A stretch of 64,000 nt of DNA from Buchnera aphidicola str. Sg (Schizaphis graminum) (GCF_000007365.1 NC_004061.1:1-64000); one strand, 5' to 3'; shown: positions 14,918 through 26,224, counted from the stretch's first letter. Made by a program: numbers and translations. The notes: generated by a model from the sequence alone, not told the origin.

Positions 14918-16530
14918 TGATGGAATTACAGCGTAATTTTTTTATTTTTGCTTTTTTGTTTGTTTCTTTTTTATTATGGCAAGCATGGCAGAGTCAATCT
15001 TTAAAAAAAAATAAAAAAAATGAAGAAACTAATTCGTTTTTTCATTTGAATCATAAAAAAGAAGATAAAAATCAAATAATTATTAAAAATGACGTACTTC
15101 GTTTAGTGATAAATATGTATGGAGGTGATATAGAAGAAGCAAGTTTACTTGATTATAAAACTCAATTAAATTCTCCTGAGAATTTGAAATTATTAGAAAC
15201 AAAATCTGATTTTGTTTATCAGGCTCAAAGTGGATTGATTGGAAAAGATGGTTTAGATAATTCAATTAATAAAATTAGACCATTGTATTCTGCAAAAAAA
15301 AATTTTTTTGAATTAGGTCATAATGAAAAAGAATTACGTGTTCCAATAACTTTTATTGCCAAAAATGGGATAACGTATATAAAAAATTTTATCCTTAAAC
15401 CTGGTAAATATAATGTAGAAGTAGAATATGATATTAATAATTTGAGTAATAAAAAATTAGAACTAAATATTTTTGGACAACTAAAACAAACTGTTAAACT
15501 GCCTAAAAATCGTGATATTTATAGTGGTAATTTTGCCCTTCAGACTTTTCGTGGTGCTGCTTATTCAAGTTCAGATGCGAAATATGAAAAATATAAATTT
15601 GATAATATCGCTAATCATGAACATCTTCATATCATTACTCATCATGGTTGGATCGCCATGCTGCAACAGTATTTTGTAGTTGCTTGGGTACCTGATACTA
15701 ACATCAGCAGTTCTAATATAATTTATACATCTTATCTAGATAATGATGGTATTGCTATAATTGGATATAAGTCTTCTTTAATTAACATTCCATCTAATTC
15801 TAGATACATTATAAAATCTAAATTATGGATAGGACCTGAAAAACAGCAAGAGATGGCGCTAGTAGCACCAAATTTAGATTTAACAGTAGATTATGGTTTC
15901 CTTTGGTTTTTATCTCAACCTTTATTTAAATTATTAAGTACTATACATAATTTTATAGGAAATTGGGGTTTTTCTATTATTTTAATTACTTTTATGATGA
16001 AAGCAATTACTTATCCGTTGACTAAAGCGCAATATACTTCTATGTCAAAAATGCGTGAATTACAACCGAAAATTAATGAGTTAAAGAAAAATTTCGGACA
16101 TGATAAGCAACGGATGAGCAAAGAAATAATGGCTTTATATAAGAAAGAAAAAATAAATCCATTAGGCGGTTGTTTGCCAGTTTTTATTCAAATGCCTATT
16201 TTTTTATCTCTTTACTATATGTTAATTGGTTCTGTGGAACTACGTCATGCACCCTTTTTGTTTTGGATAAAAGATTTATCTGATCAGGATCCATATTATG
16301 TTTTACCGATATTTATGGGTTTAACTATGTTTTTTATCCAAAGAACATCGTCTAATAATATTTCAGATCCTTTTCAACAAAAAATAATGCATTTTATGCC
16401 TTTTATTTTTACAGTGTTTTTTTTGTGGTTTCCATCAGGATTAGTTTTATACTATATTGTTAGTAATTTAGTTACTATTATACAACAAAAATATATTTTA
16501 TCTAATTTTAAAAAAAATCAAAAAAGATAA
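14917..16530 (+). CDS. yidC: membrane protein insertase YidC
   Basis: Inner-membrane insertase (Oxa1 family), needed among others for ATP synthase subunits a and c. 537 residues (E. coli 548). An N-terminal membrane anchor (residues 7-24), a periplasmic P1 domain up to about 345, and the C-terminal five-helix insertase core with NPLGGCLPVFIQMPIFLSLYYML. Two ATGs in tandem (14917 and 14920) are possible. The first overlaps the yidD stop; the second gives MELQRNFF, which aligns with E. coli MDSQRNLL. The choice changes one residue. Confidence 0.97.
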   Translation: MMELQRNFFIFAFLFVSFLLWQAWQSQSLKKNKKNEETNSFFHLNHKKEDKNQIIIKNDVLRLVINMYGGDIEEASLLDYKTQLNSPENLKLLETKSDFVYQAQSGLIGKDGLDNSINKIRPLYSAKKNFFELGHNEKELRVPITFIAKNGITYIKNFILKPGKYNVEVEYDINNLSNKKLELNIFGQLKQTVKLPKNRDIYSGNFALQTFRGAAYSSSDAKYEKYKFDNIANHEHLHIITHHGWIAMLQQYFVVAWVPDTNISSSNIIYTSYLDNDGIAIIGYKSSLINIPSNSRYIIKSKLWIGPEKQQEMALVAPNLDLTVDYGFLWFLSQPLFKLLSTIHNFIGNWGFSIILITFMMKAITYPLTKAQYTSMSKMRELQPKINELKKNFGHDKQRMSKEIMALYKKEKINPLGGCLPVFIQMPIFLSLYYMLIGSVELRHAPFLFWIKDLSDQDPYYVLPIFMGLTMFFIQRTSSNNISDPFQQKIMHFMPFIFTVFFLWFPSGLVLYYIVSNLVTIIQQKYILSNFKKNQKR

Positions 16531-16572
16531 AAATTATTTATTCTTTTTATTTAAAAATTAAGAAAATATTTT

Positions 16573-17943
16573 ATGATTCGAAATGATACTATTATTGCTC
16601 AAGTTACCTGTCCTGGAAAAAGTGCTGTTGGAATATTAAGAGTTTCAGGTATTCATGCCAATCAAGTTGCTTTTGCAGTGTTAGGTAAAATCCCTAAACC
16701 AAGATTTGCTACTTATTCAAAGTTTTTTGATGAAAGTAAAAAGGTATTAGATGAAGGTATATCTTTATGGTTTCCAGCACCTTTTTCTTTAACAGGAGAA
16801 GATGTATTAGAACTACAAGGTCATGGTAATCCATTTATTATGGACTTACTAATAAAAAGAATTTTATGTTTGAAAAATATTAAAATAAGAATTGCTCAAC
16901 CAGGTGAATTTTGTCAACGCGCATTTTTAAATGGGAAAATAGATTTGATTCAAGCAGAAGCAATAGATGATTTAATTAATTCTGAAACAGAGTCCGTGGT
17001 TCGAGCGTCCTTAAATTCTTTACATGGAAATTTTTCATTTTATATTCAAAAAATAATAAAAAAATTAATTGAATTTCGTACTAATATAGAAGCAAGTATA
17101 GATTTTTCAGAAGAAAATATTGATTTTGATTTTAATATTTTTATTATGTCAAATTTTGAAAAATTGAATGATAAATTTTTAAAAATAAAAAATATAGTTT
17201 CAGAAGGTAGTTTGATAAGAGAAGCAAAAAGAATAGTAATTGTCGGACCACCGAATGCTGGAAAATCTAGTTTGTTAAATGTTTTATCATGTCGTGATAG
17301 AGCTATAGTAACTGATTTACCTGGTACAACACGCGACGTTCTTTATGAAAATATAAATATTCATGGTATTTCATGTGAAATAATTGATACTGCGGGTTTA
17401 CGTGAAACAGAAGATAAAATTGAAAAAATTGGAATACAACGTTCTTGGGAGATGATCAAAAATTCTGATCATGTTCTATATGTGATGGATAAAACAATTA
17501 GTTTAGAAGATCAAAAAAAAACATCTATTCAGTTTATGAAACAAATTTCTTCTTATAACATACAAGAAGTGACTTTTGTTTTGAATAAAAATGATTTAGT
17601 AGAAGATTTTTGTGGAATTACAAAAATTGAAAATTTACTATTTATCAGTATTTCTGCTCTTACGGGTCAAGGAATTGATATTTTAAAAAAACATCTTTCA
17701 AACAGACAAAAAGATAAAAGTCAAGAAGGTCTTTTTATTGCTAGAAGACGTCATATTCATCAAATTGATCTATCGTATTGTGAACTTTTAAAAGCTCAAA
17801 AAAATTGGTTAAAATATAAAAATATTGAATTATTAGCTGAATCACTCAATATAATTAATAAATTATTAGGAGAAATAACAGGTGAGTTTACTTCTAGTGA
17901 TTTATTAAAACGTATTTTTTCTACCTTTTGCATAGGAAAATAA
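16573..17943 (+). CDS. mnmE: tRNA modification GTPase MnmE (TrmE)
   Basis: Partner of MnmG in wobble-uridine modification. 456 residues (E. coli 454). N-terminal formyl-folate-binding domain ([35 protein letters not shown]). The G domain has P-loop GPPNAGKSS, switch region [13 protein letters not shown], and NKND. The C-terminal FCIGK contains the invariant cysteine. Complete, and last gene of the rpmH cluster; the tRNA-Phe gene lies convergently 12 bp downstream. Confidence 0.97.
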   Translation: MIRNDTIIAQVTCPGKSAVGILRVSGIHANQVAFAVLGKIPKPRFATYSKFFDESKKVLDEGISLWFPAPFSLTGEDVLELQGHGNPFIMDLLIKRILCLKNIKIRIAQPGEFCQRAFLNGKIDLIQAEAIDDLINSETESVVRASLNSLHGNFSFYIQKIIKKLIEFRTNIEASIDFSEENIDFDFNIFIMSNFEKLNDKFLKIKNIVSEGSLIREAKRIVIVGPPNAGKSSLLNVLSCRDRAIVTDLPGTTRDVLYENINIHGISCEIIDTAGLRETEDKIEKIGIQRSWEMIKNSDHVLYVMDKTISLEDQKKTSIQFMKQISSYNIQEVTFVLNKNDLVEDFCGITKIENLLFISISALTGQGIDILKKHLSNRQKDKSQEGLFIARRRHIHQIDLSYCELLKAQKNWLKYKNIELLAESLNIINKLLGEITGEFTSSDLLKRIFSTFCIGK

Positions 17944-17955
17944 GAATATAATTTT

Positions 17956-18028
17956 TGCCCGGAGGCGGAATTGAACCACCGACACGGGGATTTTCAGTCC
18001 CCTGCTCTACCGACTGAGCTATCCGGGC
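17956..18028 (-). tRNA. pheT: tRNA-Phe (GAA)
   Basis: 73-nt cloverleaf on the minus strand beginning GCCCGGATAGCTCAGTCGG. Acceptor stem GCCCGGA/TCCGGGC, anticodon GAA in the loop CTGAAAA between GGGGA and TCCCC, T-arm GGTGG/CCGCC with one G-U pair. Very close to E. coli tRNA-Phe. The 3' CCA is not encoded (the sequence continues AAAAT), so a CCA-adding enzyme is needed. The symbol is by analogy with enterobacterial practice. Confidence 0.97.
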
Positions 18029-18037
18029 AATTTTTAC

Positions 18038-18067
18038 ATTAAATCATCAAAGATAAAACTTTGTCAA
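18038..18067 (-). promoter_or_regulatory. candidate sigma-70 promoter of tRNA-Phe
   Basis: Perfect -35 TTGACA (complement of 18062-18067) and TTTAAT (complement of 18038-18043) with an 18-bp spacer, ending 9 bp before the tRNA 5' end. The predicted leader is very short (about 3 nt). Confidence 0.55.
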
Positions 18068-18162
18068 TCTTTTTTTGTAGAAGTTAATTTGAAATTTTGA
18101 TTTAACTAATATCTTTTCTATTTTGAAAATATAAAATAAAAATAAAAAAATAATTTTTTCCC

Positions 18163-18191
18163 CTTGAAAGTTTTAGTAAGCATCCCTATAT
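18163..18191 (+). promoter_or_regulatory. sigma-32 (heat-shock) promoter of groS-groL
   Basis: CTTGAAA (18163-18169), preceded by CCC, then a 14-bp spacer and CCCTATAT (18184-18191). This matches the sigma-32 consensus CTTGAAA - 13 to 15 - CCCCATNT and the arrangement of the E. coli groE promoter. The runs of C stand out in AT-rich DNA. rpoH, the gene for the sigma factor that would read it, is intact in this window. Confidence 0.85.
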
Positions 18192-18274
18192 TTAATATAT
18201 AAAGAAAGTATTAAATAAAAAAATAATTTTTTTTAATATAATTAAGCAAAATTATTCACAGGAGTATCGCTAAT

Positions 18275-18565
18275 ATGAAAATTCGTCCATTGCATGATCG
18301 CGTGCTTGTAAAACGTAACGAAGCAGAATTAAAGTCTGCAGGTGGTATTGTACTTACAGGTTCTGCTGCAGCAAAATCTACTCGCGGAACGATTACAGCA
18401 GTTGGTAATGGTCGTGTTCTAGATAATGGTCAAATTAAACCATTAGATGTTAAAGTTGGTGATGTTGTAATTTTTAATGAAGGTTATGGTGCAAAAACAG
18501 AAAAAATTGATAATGAAGAACTATTAATTTTAAATGAGAGTGACATTTTAGCAATTGTTGAATAG
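18275..18565 (+). CDS. groS: co-chaperonin GroES
   Basis: Ten-kilodalton lid of the GroEL folding chamber. 96 residues (E. coli 97). [14 protein letters not shown] at the N-terminus is the family signature; a mobile loop around residues 17-32 ([15 protein letters not shown]) is complete, and the protein ends DILAIVE. The AGGAG ribosome-binding site lies about 10 nt before the ATG. Heat-shock promoter upstream; groL follows after 57 bp. GroEL/ES is classically among the most abundant proteins of this symbiont. Confidence 0.98.
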   Translation: MKIRPLHDRVLVKRNEAELKSAGGIVLTGSAAAKSTRGTITAVGNGRVLDNGQIKPLDVKVGDVVIFNEGYGAKTEKIDNEELLILNESDILAIVE

Positions 18566-18595
18566 TAAACTAAACCATATATGCTATATCCATAA

Positions 18596-20269
<1,674 letters not shown>

Positions 20270-20308
20270 AAATTTTTAGTTAATACTTTTTTAAATTAAT
20301 TTAAAGAT

Positions 20309-20357
20309 ATCTTTCCTCAGATATATTTGTCTGAGGAAAGATTTTAATTTTTTTATT
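20309..20357 (+). terminator. Rho-independent terminator of groS-groL
   Basis: Perfect 13-bp stem ATCTTTCCTCAGA / TCTGAGGAAAGAT (20309-20321 with 20330-20342), 8-nt loop, followed by the T-rich tract TTTAATTTTTTTA. One of the clearest terminators in the window, 40 bp after the groL stop. Confidence 0.9.
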
Positions 20358-20389
20358 AAGAATAAAAAAATTAAAATTAACTATTTATA

Positions 20390-21403
20390 CTAAATGATAA
20401 TTAACTTGTTATCTTTCGATCCATTATCAAAAACTAATCTCGGTACTAAAAAACCTGATATCATTTTCATTAAATCTGATATGATAGATTTAGCTTTTTT
20501 ATTTGAAACTAAAAAATGTGACGTTCCTTTAACTTTATCTAAAATATGTAAATAATATGGAATAATATTATTTTCACATAAACGACTGCTCAGTTCTGCT
20601 AAAATAATAGCATTATCGTTTATGTTTTTTAGTAAAACACTTTGATTAAGTAAAATAACGTTAGATTTTTTTAATTTCAATAGACTATCGCTTAATTGTT
20701 CATTAATTTCTTGAGGATGATTAATATGAGTAACAATAATGATTTTTAAAACAGAATTTGAAAAAATTTGACAGAGATCAGAAGTTATTCGATTTGGTAT
20801 TACAATAGGTAGTCTGGTATGAATTCTTAATCTTTTTATGTGTTTTATTTTAGATAAAGATGTAATAAGCCATAGTAATTCATGATCTTTTGCCATTAAC
20901 GGATCTCCTCCTGACAAAATGACTTCATTTAACTCTATGTTTTGACTAATATAATGAAGTATCTGAATCCAGTTTTTTTTATTCCCTTTATTTTTTTCAT
21001 ATGGAAAATGTTTTCTAAAACAATATCTACAATTAATAGCACAATTTGTTTTTAATATCCATAATACTCTATCTTTATATTTATGTAATAGTCCTGGTAA
21101 AACAATGTCTTTTTTTTCTTTTACAGGATCTTCGTTAAATTGTAAATTATTTAAAAATTCTTGATTTTTTGTAATAACTTGTAATAATAATGGATCTTTA
21201 GGGTCGTTTTTTTTCATTCTTGATGCAAAAGAATAAGGAACACGAAATGGAAAAACTTTTTTTGGTTTAGAATCGTAATATTTTGGATACTTTTCTAAAT
21301 GAAGAAATTTTAACAGTTTTTTTGGTTCAACAATAGAATTTGAAATTTCATATAACCATGAATCTTTTTCTCTATTTAATTTTTTTGTGTTGTAATGTTT
21401 CAT
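20390..21403 (-). CDS. epmB: EF-P (R)-beta-lysylation pathway lysine 2,3-aminomutase EpmB
   Basis: Radical-SAM enzyme that converts alpha-lysine to (R)-beta-lysine for modification of EF-P, whose gene is adjacent. 337 residues (E. coli 342). The radical-SAM cluster CAINCRYC has cysteines 121, 125 and 128 and is followed by [31 protein letters not shown] and [15 protein letters not shown] are family signatures. The C-terminus [15 protein letters not shown] is complete. It faces efp across only 25 bp, the classic epmB-efp divergent pair. Confidence 0.96.
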
Positions 21404-21428
21404 AAATTTATTAAAAGTAGAGGTTTTT

Positions 21429-21992
21429 ATGAGAGTATATCATAGTAATAACTTTCGTTCAGGTCGTAAAATTATTTTTGAAAAAGAACCTTGTTTAATA
21501 GAGTCTAGTGAATTTGTTAAACCTGGAAAAGGTCAATCTTTTGTTCGTGTAAAATTAAGAAAATTGTTAACAAAGCAATTAATAGAAAAAACATTTAAAT
21601 CTACAGATTCTTTAGAAATAGCTGATGTTTCAGAATATACATTATCTTATTTATATAACGATGGTCATTTTTGGTATTTTATTAATAATAATTTTGAAGA
21701 ATTATCAGTAGATAAAAAAATTGTTGGTGTCAATAAAAAGTGGTTATCAGAACAAGATACATGTGTTATTACTTTTTGGAATAATCAAGCAATTTCTATT
21801 ACACCTAACATTTTTGTGGAACTTAAAGTGATAGATACAGAGATAGCATTAAAGAGTGATACAATAAACACTACTACTAAATTAGCAACATTAAGTACAG
21901 GTGCAATCCTAAAAGTTCCTTTATTTATACAAATTGGATCATTAATTAAAGTAGACACTAGATCTGGTGAATATGTGTCTAGAATTAAATAA
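21429..21992 (+). CDS. efp: translation elongation factor P
   Basis: EF-P relieves ribosomes stalled at polyproline. 187 residues (E. coli 188), with the KOW-like N-terminal domain and two OB folds. The lysine that receives beta-lysine is at position 34 in EFVKPGKGQ, exactly as in E. coli, and the C-terminal [18 protein letters not shown] is intact. AGAGGT precedes the ATG. Retention of both efp and epmB implies the modification is still used; EpmA, the ligase that attaches it, is not in this window. Confidence 0.97.
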
Positions 21993-22014
21993 AAAAATTA
22001 TTTATTTCTGATTA

Positions 22015-22755
22015 TTAATATTCATCCCCCCTTACGTATTGTCTATAGCTATCCCATTCAAAAGTTAACCATAGACTATTACCTAAACGCATTCTATCAA
22101 TTACTCTTTCTCCTAATAAATTTTTCATACCTCTGTGATCTAAATTAGATAACATCCCAGTAGAACGCTTAGAAGATGATCTCCTATCAACTATTTGATT
22201 GATAATTACCTTCTCATAACGTGATTCAGTTTGCATACCAATTTCATCAATCATTAACAAATCAACACTACTAAGATTATGTAATAAATTTTCTTCAGTG
22301 ATATTACTAGTACCACTAAATGTACCTTTCATATTAGACATTAAATCTGCTACTGTTACAATTAAAATACTTTTTCCATGTAAAATTAAATAATTACCTA
22401 TAGCTGATGCTAAATGATTTTTTCCAGTTCCTGGTCTTCCTGAAAAAATAAAACTTGCAATGTTTTCATTAAATTCTTCAGCATAACGTTTTGCTGCTTT
22501 CAGTACCTTTCTTTGTCCATCATGTTCAATTTTATAGTTTTCAAAAGAACAATTCATATATAATTCACGTATTCCTGATCTTCCTAAAACGCGTTGCATT
22601 TTCATAGCTTTGTTTTCACGTAATATAGATTCTGAAGATAGCCTACCTTGTTCTTGATTCCAAGCTAATAAATCTTGATCACTTTCAAATTTTGGTTTTA
22701 CATTACTAGGCATAAGACGTTGAAGGCGTTTAAAAAATTCATTATAAAATGTCAT
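22015..22755 (-). CDS. dnaC: DNA replication protein DnaC (helicase loader)
   Basis: AAA+ ATPase that loads the DnaB helicase. 246 residues (E. coli 245). N-terminal DnaB-binding part with NRAMKMQR-like NKAMKMQRVLGRSGIREL, Walker A GRPGTGKNHLASAIG, Walker B LLMIDEIG, then EKVIINQIVDRRSSSKRSTG and LLGERVIDRMRLGNSLW. The start overlaps the dnaT stop in TAATG, so translation is coupled. DnaC/DnaT are restricted to enterobacteria and relatives, which supports the taxonomic placement. Confidence 0.97.
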   Translation of the reverse strand: MTFYNEFFKRLQRLMPSNVKPKFESDQDLLAWNQEQGRLSSESILRENKAMKMQRVLGRSGIRELYMNCSFENYKIEHDGQRKVLKAAKRYAEEFNENIASFIFSGRPGTGKNHLASAIGNYLILHGKSILIVTVADLMSNMKGTFSGTSNITEENLLHNLSSVDLLMIDEIGMQTESRYEKVIINQIVDRRSSSKRSTGMLSNLDHRGMKNLLGERVIDRMRLGNSLWLTFEWDSYRQYVRGDEY

Positions 22756-23255
22756 TACTTGCCTCGAAATCCATCAGGTGTTTTTTGATCAGGTACTGGT
22801 ATATAAGTAATATCTTTTTTTTGTTGTATTGCATTATTCATAGATCGACTTCGTTCTAAACTTCTAGCTAATTTCTGTTGCCATTGTATATGATGAAAAA
22901 ATAAACCTTCTGCTTCCCAATAGGAAATAAAGGAAGCAAGTTCATATTTTGAAACTTCTTCGTTTAATGATATTCCCCATAATGCAGCTTTTTGTATAAA
23001 ATCTTTGTCGGGAATCCAATTAGTATGCATTGGAAACTTTTCTATGATTTTTTTTTCTTTTTTTGTTATTTTACTTTTTACAAAATATTCTTTAATATCA
23101 AATAATTTTTTTAAAGCTTTTGGCTGTATTACATAAAATACAGTTTTTTTGTTTTTTGATATAGATATAATTTCATTTTTTTCTTTTTCTATAATTTGAA
23201 TTGGATTTTTGCAAAATAAGTCAAGAGTTATTTTTTTTGAAACTAAAATTTTCAT
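22755..23255 (-). CDS. dnaT: primosomal protein DnaT
   Basis: Component of the PriA-dependent replication-restart primosome, handing DNA to DnaC-DnaB. 166 residues (E. coli 179). The N-terminal half is divergent and lysine-rich. The C-terminal half carries the conserved block WIPDKDFIQKAALWGISL, LASFISYWEAEG and HHIQWQQKLARSLERSR, and ends PDGFRGK (E. coli PPGFRG). Shorter in the linker before the conserved block. Couples to dnaC by a 1-base overlap. Confidence 0.93.
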   Translation of the reverse strand: MKILVSKKITLDLFCKNPIQIIEKEKNEIISISKNKKTVFYVIQPKALKKLFDIKEYFVKSKITKKEKKIIEKFPMHTNWIPDKDFIQKAALWGISLNEEVSKYELASFISYWEAEGLFFHHIQWQQKLARSLERSRSMNNAIQQKKDITYIPVPDQKTPDGFRGK

Positions 23256-23299
23256 GAATATTTGATCCTATTTGCTTTTATTACAATGACTTTTATTTT

Positions 23300-23871
23300 T
23301 TAAATTTTAAAAAAGTAAAGATAACATGCTATTCTATTTGTAGTTTTCTTCTTATATAAAGTCCAATTTTTAGATATAAAAAAAGAATTTGTATTTTCTT
23401 TTTCTATATAAATCAATGATTTTTTTCTCACCCACTGTTTTTGTTCTAATAAAAAAAGAGTTTGGTCAACTAATTTTTGATTATATGGTGGATCTATAAA
23501 TATTATATCATACGGTTTTTTTTTTTTTTAAGCCAATCAAGAGTGTTAGTATGTATAATTTCTGAATTAGATATATTTAATCTTGTTATATTATTTTTTA
23601 ATGAAAATATTGTTTTCTTTTCTATTTCCAATAAGGTTACAAATTTTGCATTTCTAGATATAGCTTCTATTCCTAATGCACCGCTTCCTGCAAAACAATC
23701 TAAACAATGAGCATTTTCAATATATGCAGATAACCAATTAAAAAGTGTTTCTCGTATTCGATTTGTCGTTGGTCTTATATTTACATTATTTGTAATTAAT
23801 ATTTTTTTTCCCTTTAATTTTCCAGAAATAATACGAATTTTTCCGTTTTTTTTTGCAAAAGAATTGTGCAT
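23300..23871 (-). pseudogene. rsmD: 16S rRNA (guanine966-N2)-methyltransferase RsmD, split by a poly-A frameshift
   Basis: The first frame (23871 to 23503) encodes the N-terminal 118 or so residues of RsmD: NIRPTTNRIRETLFNWL, then the SAM-binding motif DCFAGSGALGIE. At minus-strand A14 (23516-23529) the frame shifts and a stop follows five codons later. With 12 (or 15) A the frame continues as KKKK-PYDIIFIDPPYNQ, containing the catalytic DPPY motif, and runs to a TAA at 23300-23302, about the full E. coli length (198). So the gene is complete except for two extra or one missing base in a homopolymer. It may be a sequencing error, a young pseudogene, or a gene rescued by transcriptional slippage. 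Divergent from ftsY, as in E. coli. Confidence 0.9.
23516..23529 (-). repeat. 14-base poly-A run inside rsmD
   Basis: Fourteen consecutive T on the + strand (A in the rsmD mRNA). The longest homopolymer I noticed in a coding region of this window, and the exact point where the two RsmD frames meet. Confidence 0.95.
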
Positions 23872-24002
23872 TTTATTAGATTTTCTTATTTTTTTAATAT
23901 AATTTATTTTATTATTAAATATAATTTAAATAAATATTTAATTTCTAGTTTTTTAAGTTATAAATAAAATAATTATTATTTGTTTAAATTAGGAGTAACA
24001 AG

Positions 24003-25058
24003 ATGAATTTTGATAAAAAAAACAGTTTTTTTTCTTGGATAAATTCTAAGATAAAAAAAAATAATAAAAAAGAAAAAAAAGAAAATATACTGTTAAAGAA
24101 AGAAAAAGAAGGTATTCATACAATACAAAATATTGACAATAAAAAAATAGATTTTCTTTTTAAATTGAAAAATAGTTTAAATAAAACTAAACAATTTTTT
24201 GGTGACAGCATTAGTCGTATTTTTTTATCAAAAAAAATAGATGATGCTTTTTTTGAGGAATTAGAAGACACGATGCTTCTTTCTGATATTGGTGTTCATA
24301 CTACAGATCAGATTATCAGTAAATTAATTAATGATGCAACACATAAAGAATTAAAAAATCCTGAAAAAGTTTATTTTCTCTTAAAAGAACACATGTATTC
24401 TATTTTAAATAGAGTAGAAAAACCTTTAAAAATATCTAATCATACCCCTTTTGTTATTTTGGTAGTAGGGATAAATGGAACTGGAAAAACAACAACAGTT
24501 TCTAAATTAGCAAAAAAATATAAATTAGCAGGAAAATCTGTAATGTTAGCAGCAGCAGATACATTTCGTGCTGCTGGTATAGAACAGTTGCAAATTTTGG
24601 GAAAACGTAACAATATTCCTGTTATATCTCAATCTTCTGGTTCAGATCCAGCTTCAGTGGCTTTTGATGCAGTAAAATCTGCTATATCAAAAAAAATAGA
24701 TGTTCTAATTATTGATACAGCTGGAAGATTACACAATAAATTACATTTGTTAGAAGAATTAAAAAAGATGGTTAGAGTTATTAAAAAATTAAATTTATCT
24801 GCTCCACATGAAATTATGTTGATTATTGATGCTTGTAATGGTCAAAATACTATTAAGCAAACAGAAATGTTTCATAAAGCAATAAACTTAACTGGATTAG
24901 TTATTACTAAACTAGATGGAACAGCAAAAGGAGGAGTTATTTTTTCTTTAGCTAATCAATTTTTAATTCCTATTCGTTATATTGGTATTGGTGAAAAAAC
25001 AACAGATTTAGTTGTTTTTAATAGTAATGATTTTATTAAATCTATTTTTGTGAAATAG
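24003..25058 (+). CDS. ftsY: signal recognition particle receptor FtsY
   Basis: SRP-dependent GTPase that docks ribosome-SRP complexes at the membrane. 351 residues against about 497 in E. coli: the long acidic A domain is reduced to about 50 residues, lysine-rich rather than acidic. The NG domains are complete: P-loop GINGTGKTTT at 156-165, DTFRAAGIEQL, DTAGRLHN, TKLDGTAKGG. AGGAG precedes the ATG. In E. coli ftsE and ftsX follow in the same operon; here the next gene is rpoH. Confidence 0.96.
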   Translation: MNFDKKNSFFSWINSKIKKNNKKEKKENILLKKEKEGIHTIQNIDNKKIDFLFKLKNSLNKTKQFFGDSISRIFLSKKIDDAFFEELEDTMLLSDIGVHTTDQIISKLINDATHKELKNPEKVYFLLKEHMYSILNRVEKPLKISNHTPFVILVVGINGTGKTTTVSKLAKKYKLAGKSVMLAAADTFRAAGIEQLQILGKRNNIPVISQSSGSDPASVAFDAVKSAISKKIDVLIIDTAGRLHNKLHLLEELKKMVRVIKKLNLSAPHEIMLIIDACNGQNTIKQTEMFHKAINLTGLVITKLDGTAKGGVIFSLANQFLIPIRYIGIGEKTTDLVVFNSNDFIKSIFVK

Positions 25059-25102
25059 TAAACTGAAAAATTGTTTATTTTCAAGTGACAGTTTAATTTT
25101 TT
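25059..25102 (+). terminator. probable terminator of ftsY
   Basis: TAAACTG / CAGTTTA (25059-25065 with 25089-25095) directly after the ftsY stop, followed by ATTTTTTC. The 23-nt loop can form a few extra pairs. Stem is only 7 bp and AT-rich. Confidence 0.6.
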
Positions 25103-25213
25103 CATAATTAGTATTTTTATAAATTTTTGATTTTAATTTTTAATTAAAGTATGATTAAATCATCCCATATATTTATAATTCATTAAATATATTTTCTTAA
25201 TACGGGAATTAAG

Positions 25214-26071
25214 ATGACCAATAAAGTACAGATTTTATCTGTAACAGCACTAGGTAATTTAGATGCTTATATTCGAATAGCTAATCTATGGCCAATGTTG
25301 TCGATTAAAGAAGAAAAATTATTAACTAAACGTTTACGCTATCACGATGATTTAGATGCTGCAAAAACTTTAATTCTTTCTCATCTTCGTTTTGTTATTC
25401 ATATTTCACGTAATTATTCGGGATACGGTTTACTCCAAGCTGATTTAATACAGGAAGGTAATATAGGTTTAATGAAAGCAGTACGTAGATTCAATCCAGA
25501 CATAGGAGTACGTCTTGTTTCTTTTGCTGTACATTGGATTAAATCAGAAATACATGAGTATGTATTGCGTAATTGGCGAATTGTAAAAGTAGCAACAACT
25601 AAGTCTCAAAGAAAATTATTTTTTAATTTAAGAAAAAACAAAAAAAGATTAGGTTGGTTTAATCAAGAAGAAATTGAAATAGTTGCTCGAGAATTAGGTG
25701 TAAGCAGTGAAGATGTCAGAGAGATGGAGTCTAGAATGTCAGCTCAAGATATAACTTTTAATCCTTTTCCAGAAGAAGATTTAAAAGATGGAAAAATTAA
25801 TGGAAATATGTTTTATTTACAAGATAAAACATCTAATTTTGCAAATGGATTAGAACAAGATAATTGGAATAAACATACTACAAGCAAACTAAGTAATGCT
25901 TTGTTAAGATTAGATGAGCGAAGTCGAAATATTATTCGTGCACGTTGGTTAGATAAGAAGGAAAAAAACACTTTGCAAAAAATTGCAAATAATTATGGAA
26001 TATCTGCCGAGCGTGTTAGACAATTAGAAAAAAATGCTATGAAAAAATTAAAAATAGCGATAGAAAATTAA
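25214..26071 (+). CDS. rpoH: RNA polymerase sigma-32 factor
   Basis: Heat-shock sigma factor; its likely target, the groE promoter, is at 18.16 kb here. 285 residues (E. coli 284). Region 2 ([41 protein letters not shown]), the RpoH box QRKLFFNLR specific to sigma-32, region 3, and the region 4 helix-turn-helix [16 protein letters not shown] are all present. No residue of the core motifs appears lost, so the heat-shock circuit is likely still functional. Single gene between two terminators. Confidence 0.97.
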   Translation: MTNKVQILSVTALGNLDAYIRIANLWPMLSIKEEKLLTKRLRYHDDLDAAKTLILSHLRFVIHISRNYSGYGLLQADLIQEGNIGLMKAVRRFNPDIGVRLVSFAVHWIKSEIHEYVLRNWRIVKVATTKSQRKLFFNLRKNKKRLGWFNQEEIEIVARELGVSSEDVREMESRMSAQDITFNPFPEEDLKDGKINGNMFYLQDKTSNFANGLEQDNWNKHTTSKLSNALLRLDERSRNIIRARWLDKKEKNTLQKIANNYGISAERVRQLEKNAMKKLKIAIEN

Positions 26072-26132
26072 TTTTATAATAGTATCAAGTTTTAAAAATT
26101 AATAATCTTAAAATTAAGATAATGATCTACAT

Positions 26133-26181
26133 AGAGTATGAGATTAAGTTTTTAAAATTGATCGCTCATACTCTTTTTTTT
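26133..26181 (+). terminator. Rho-independent terminator of rpoH
   Basis: 10-bp perfect stem AGAGTATGAG / CTCATACTCT (26133-26142 with 26165-26174), 22-nt loop, followed by TTTTTTT. The T tract is on the + strand side, so it serves rpoH rather than glmS. Confidence 0.85.
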
Positions 26182-26224
26182 GATAAAAAAGTTATGTTTG
26201 TTAAAGATAAAAATAAAAAAAATT

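Noticed and set aside
18252-18260. TTATTCACA, a DnaA-box match before groS
   Set aside because: A single isolated 9-mer overlapping the groS ribosome-binding region; no cluster and no AT-rich unwinding element tied to it.
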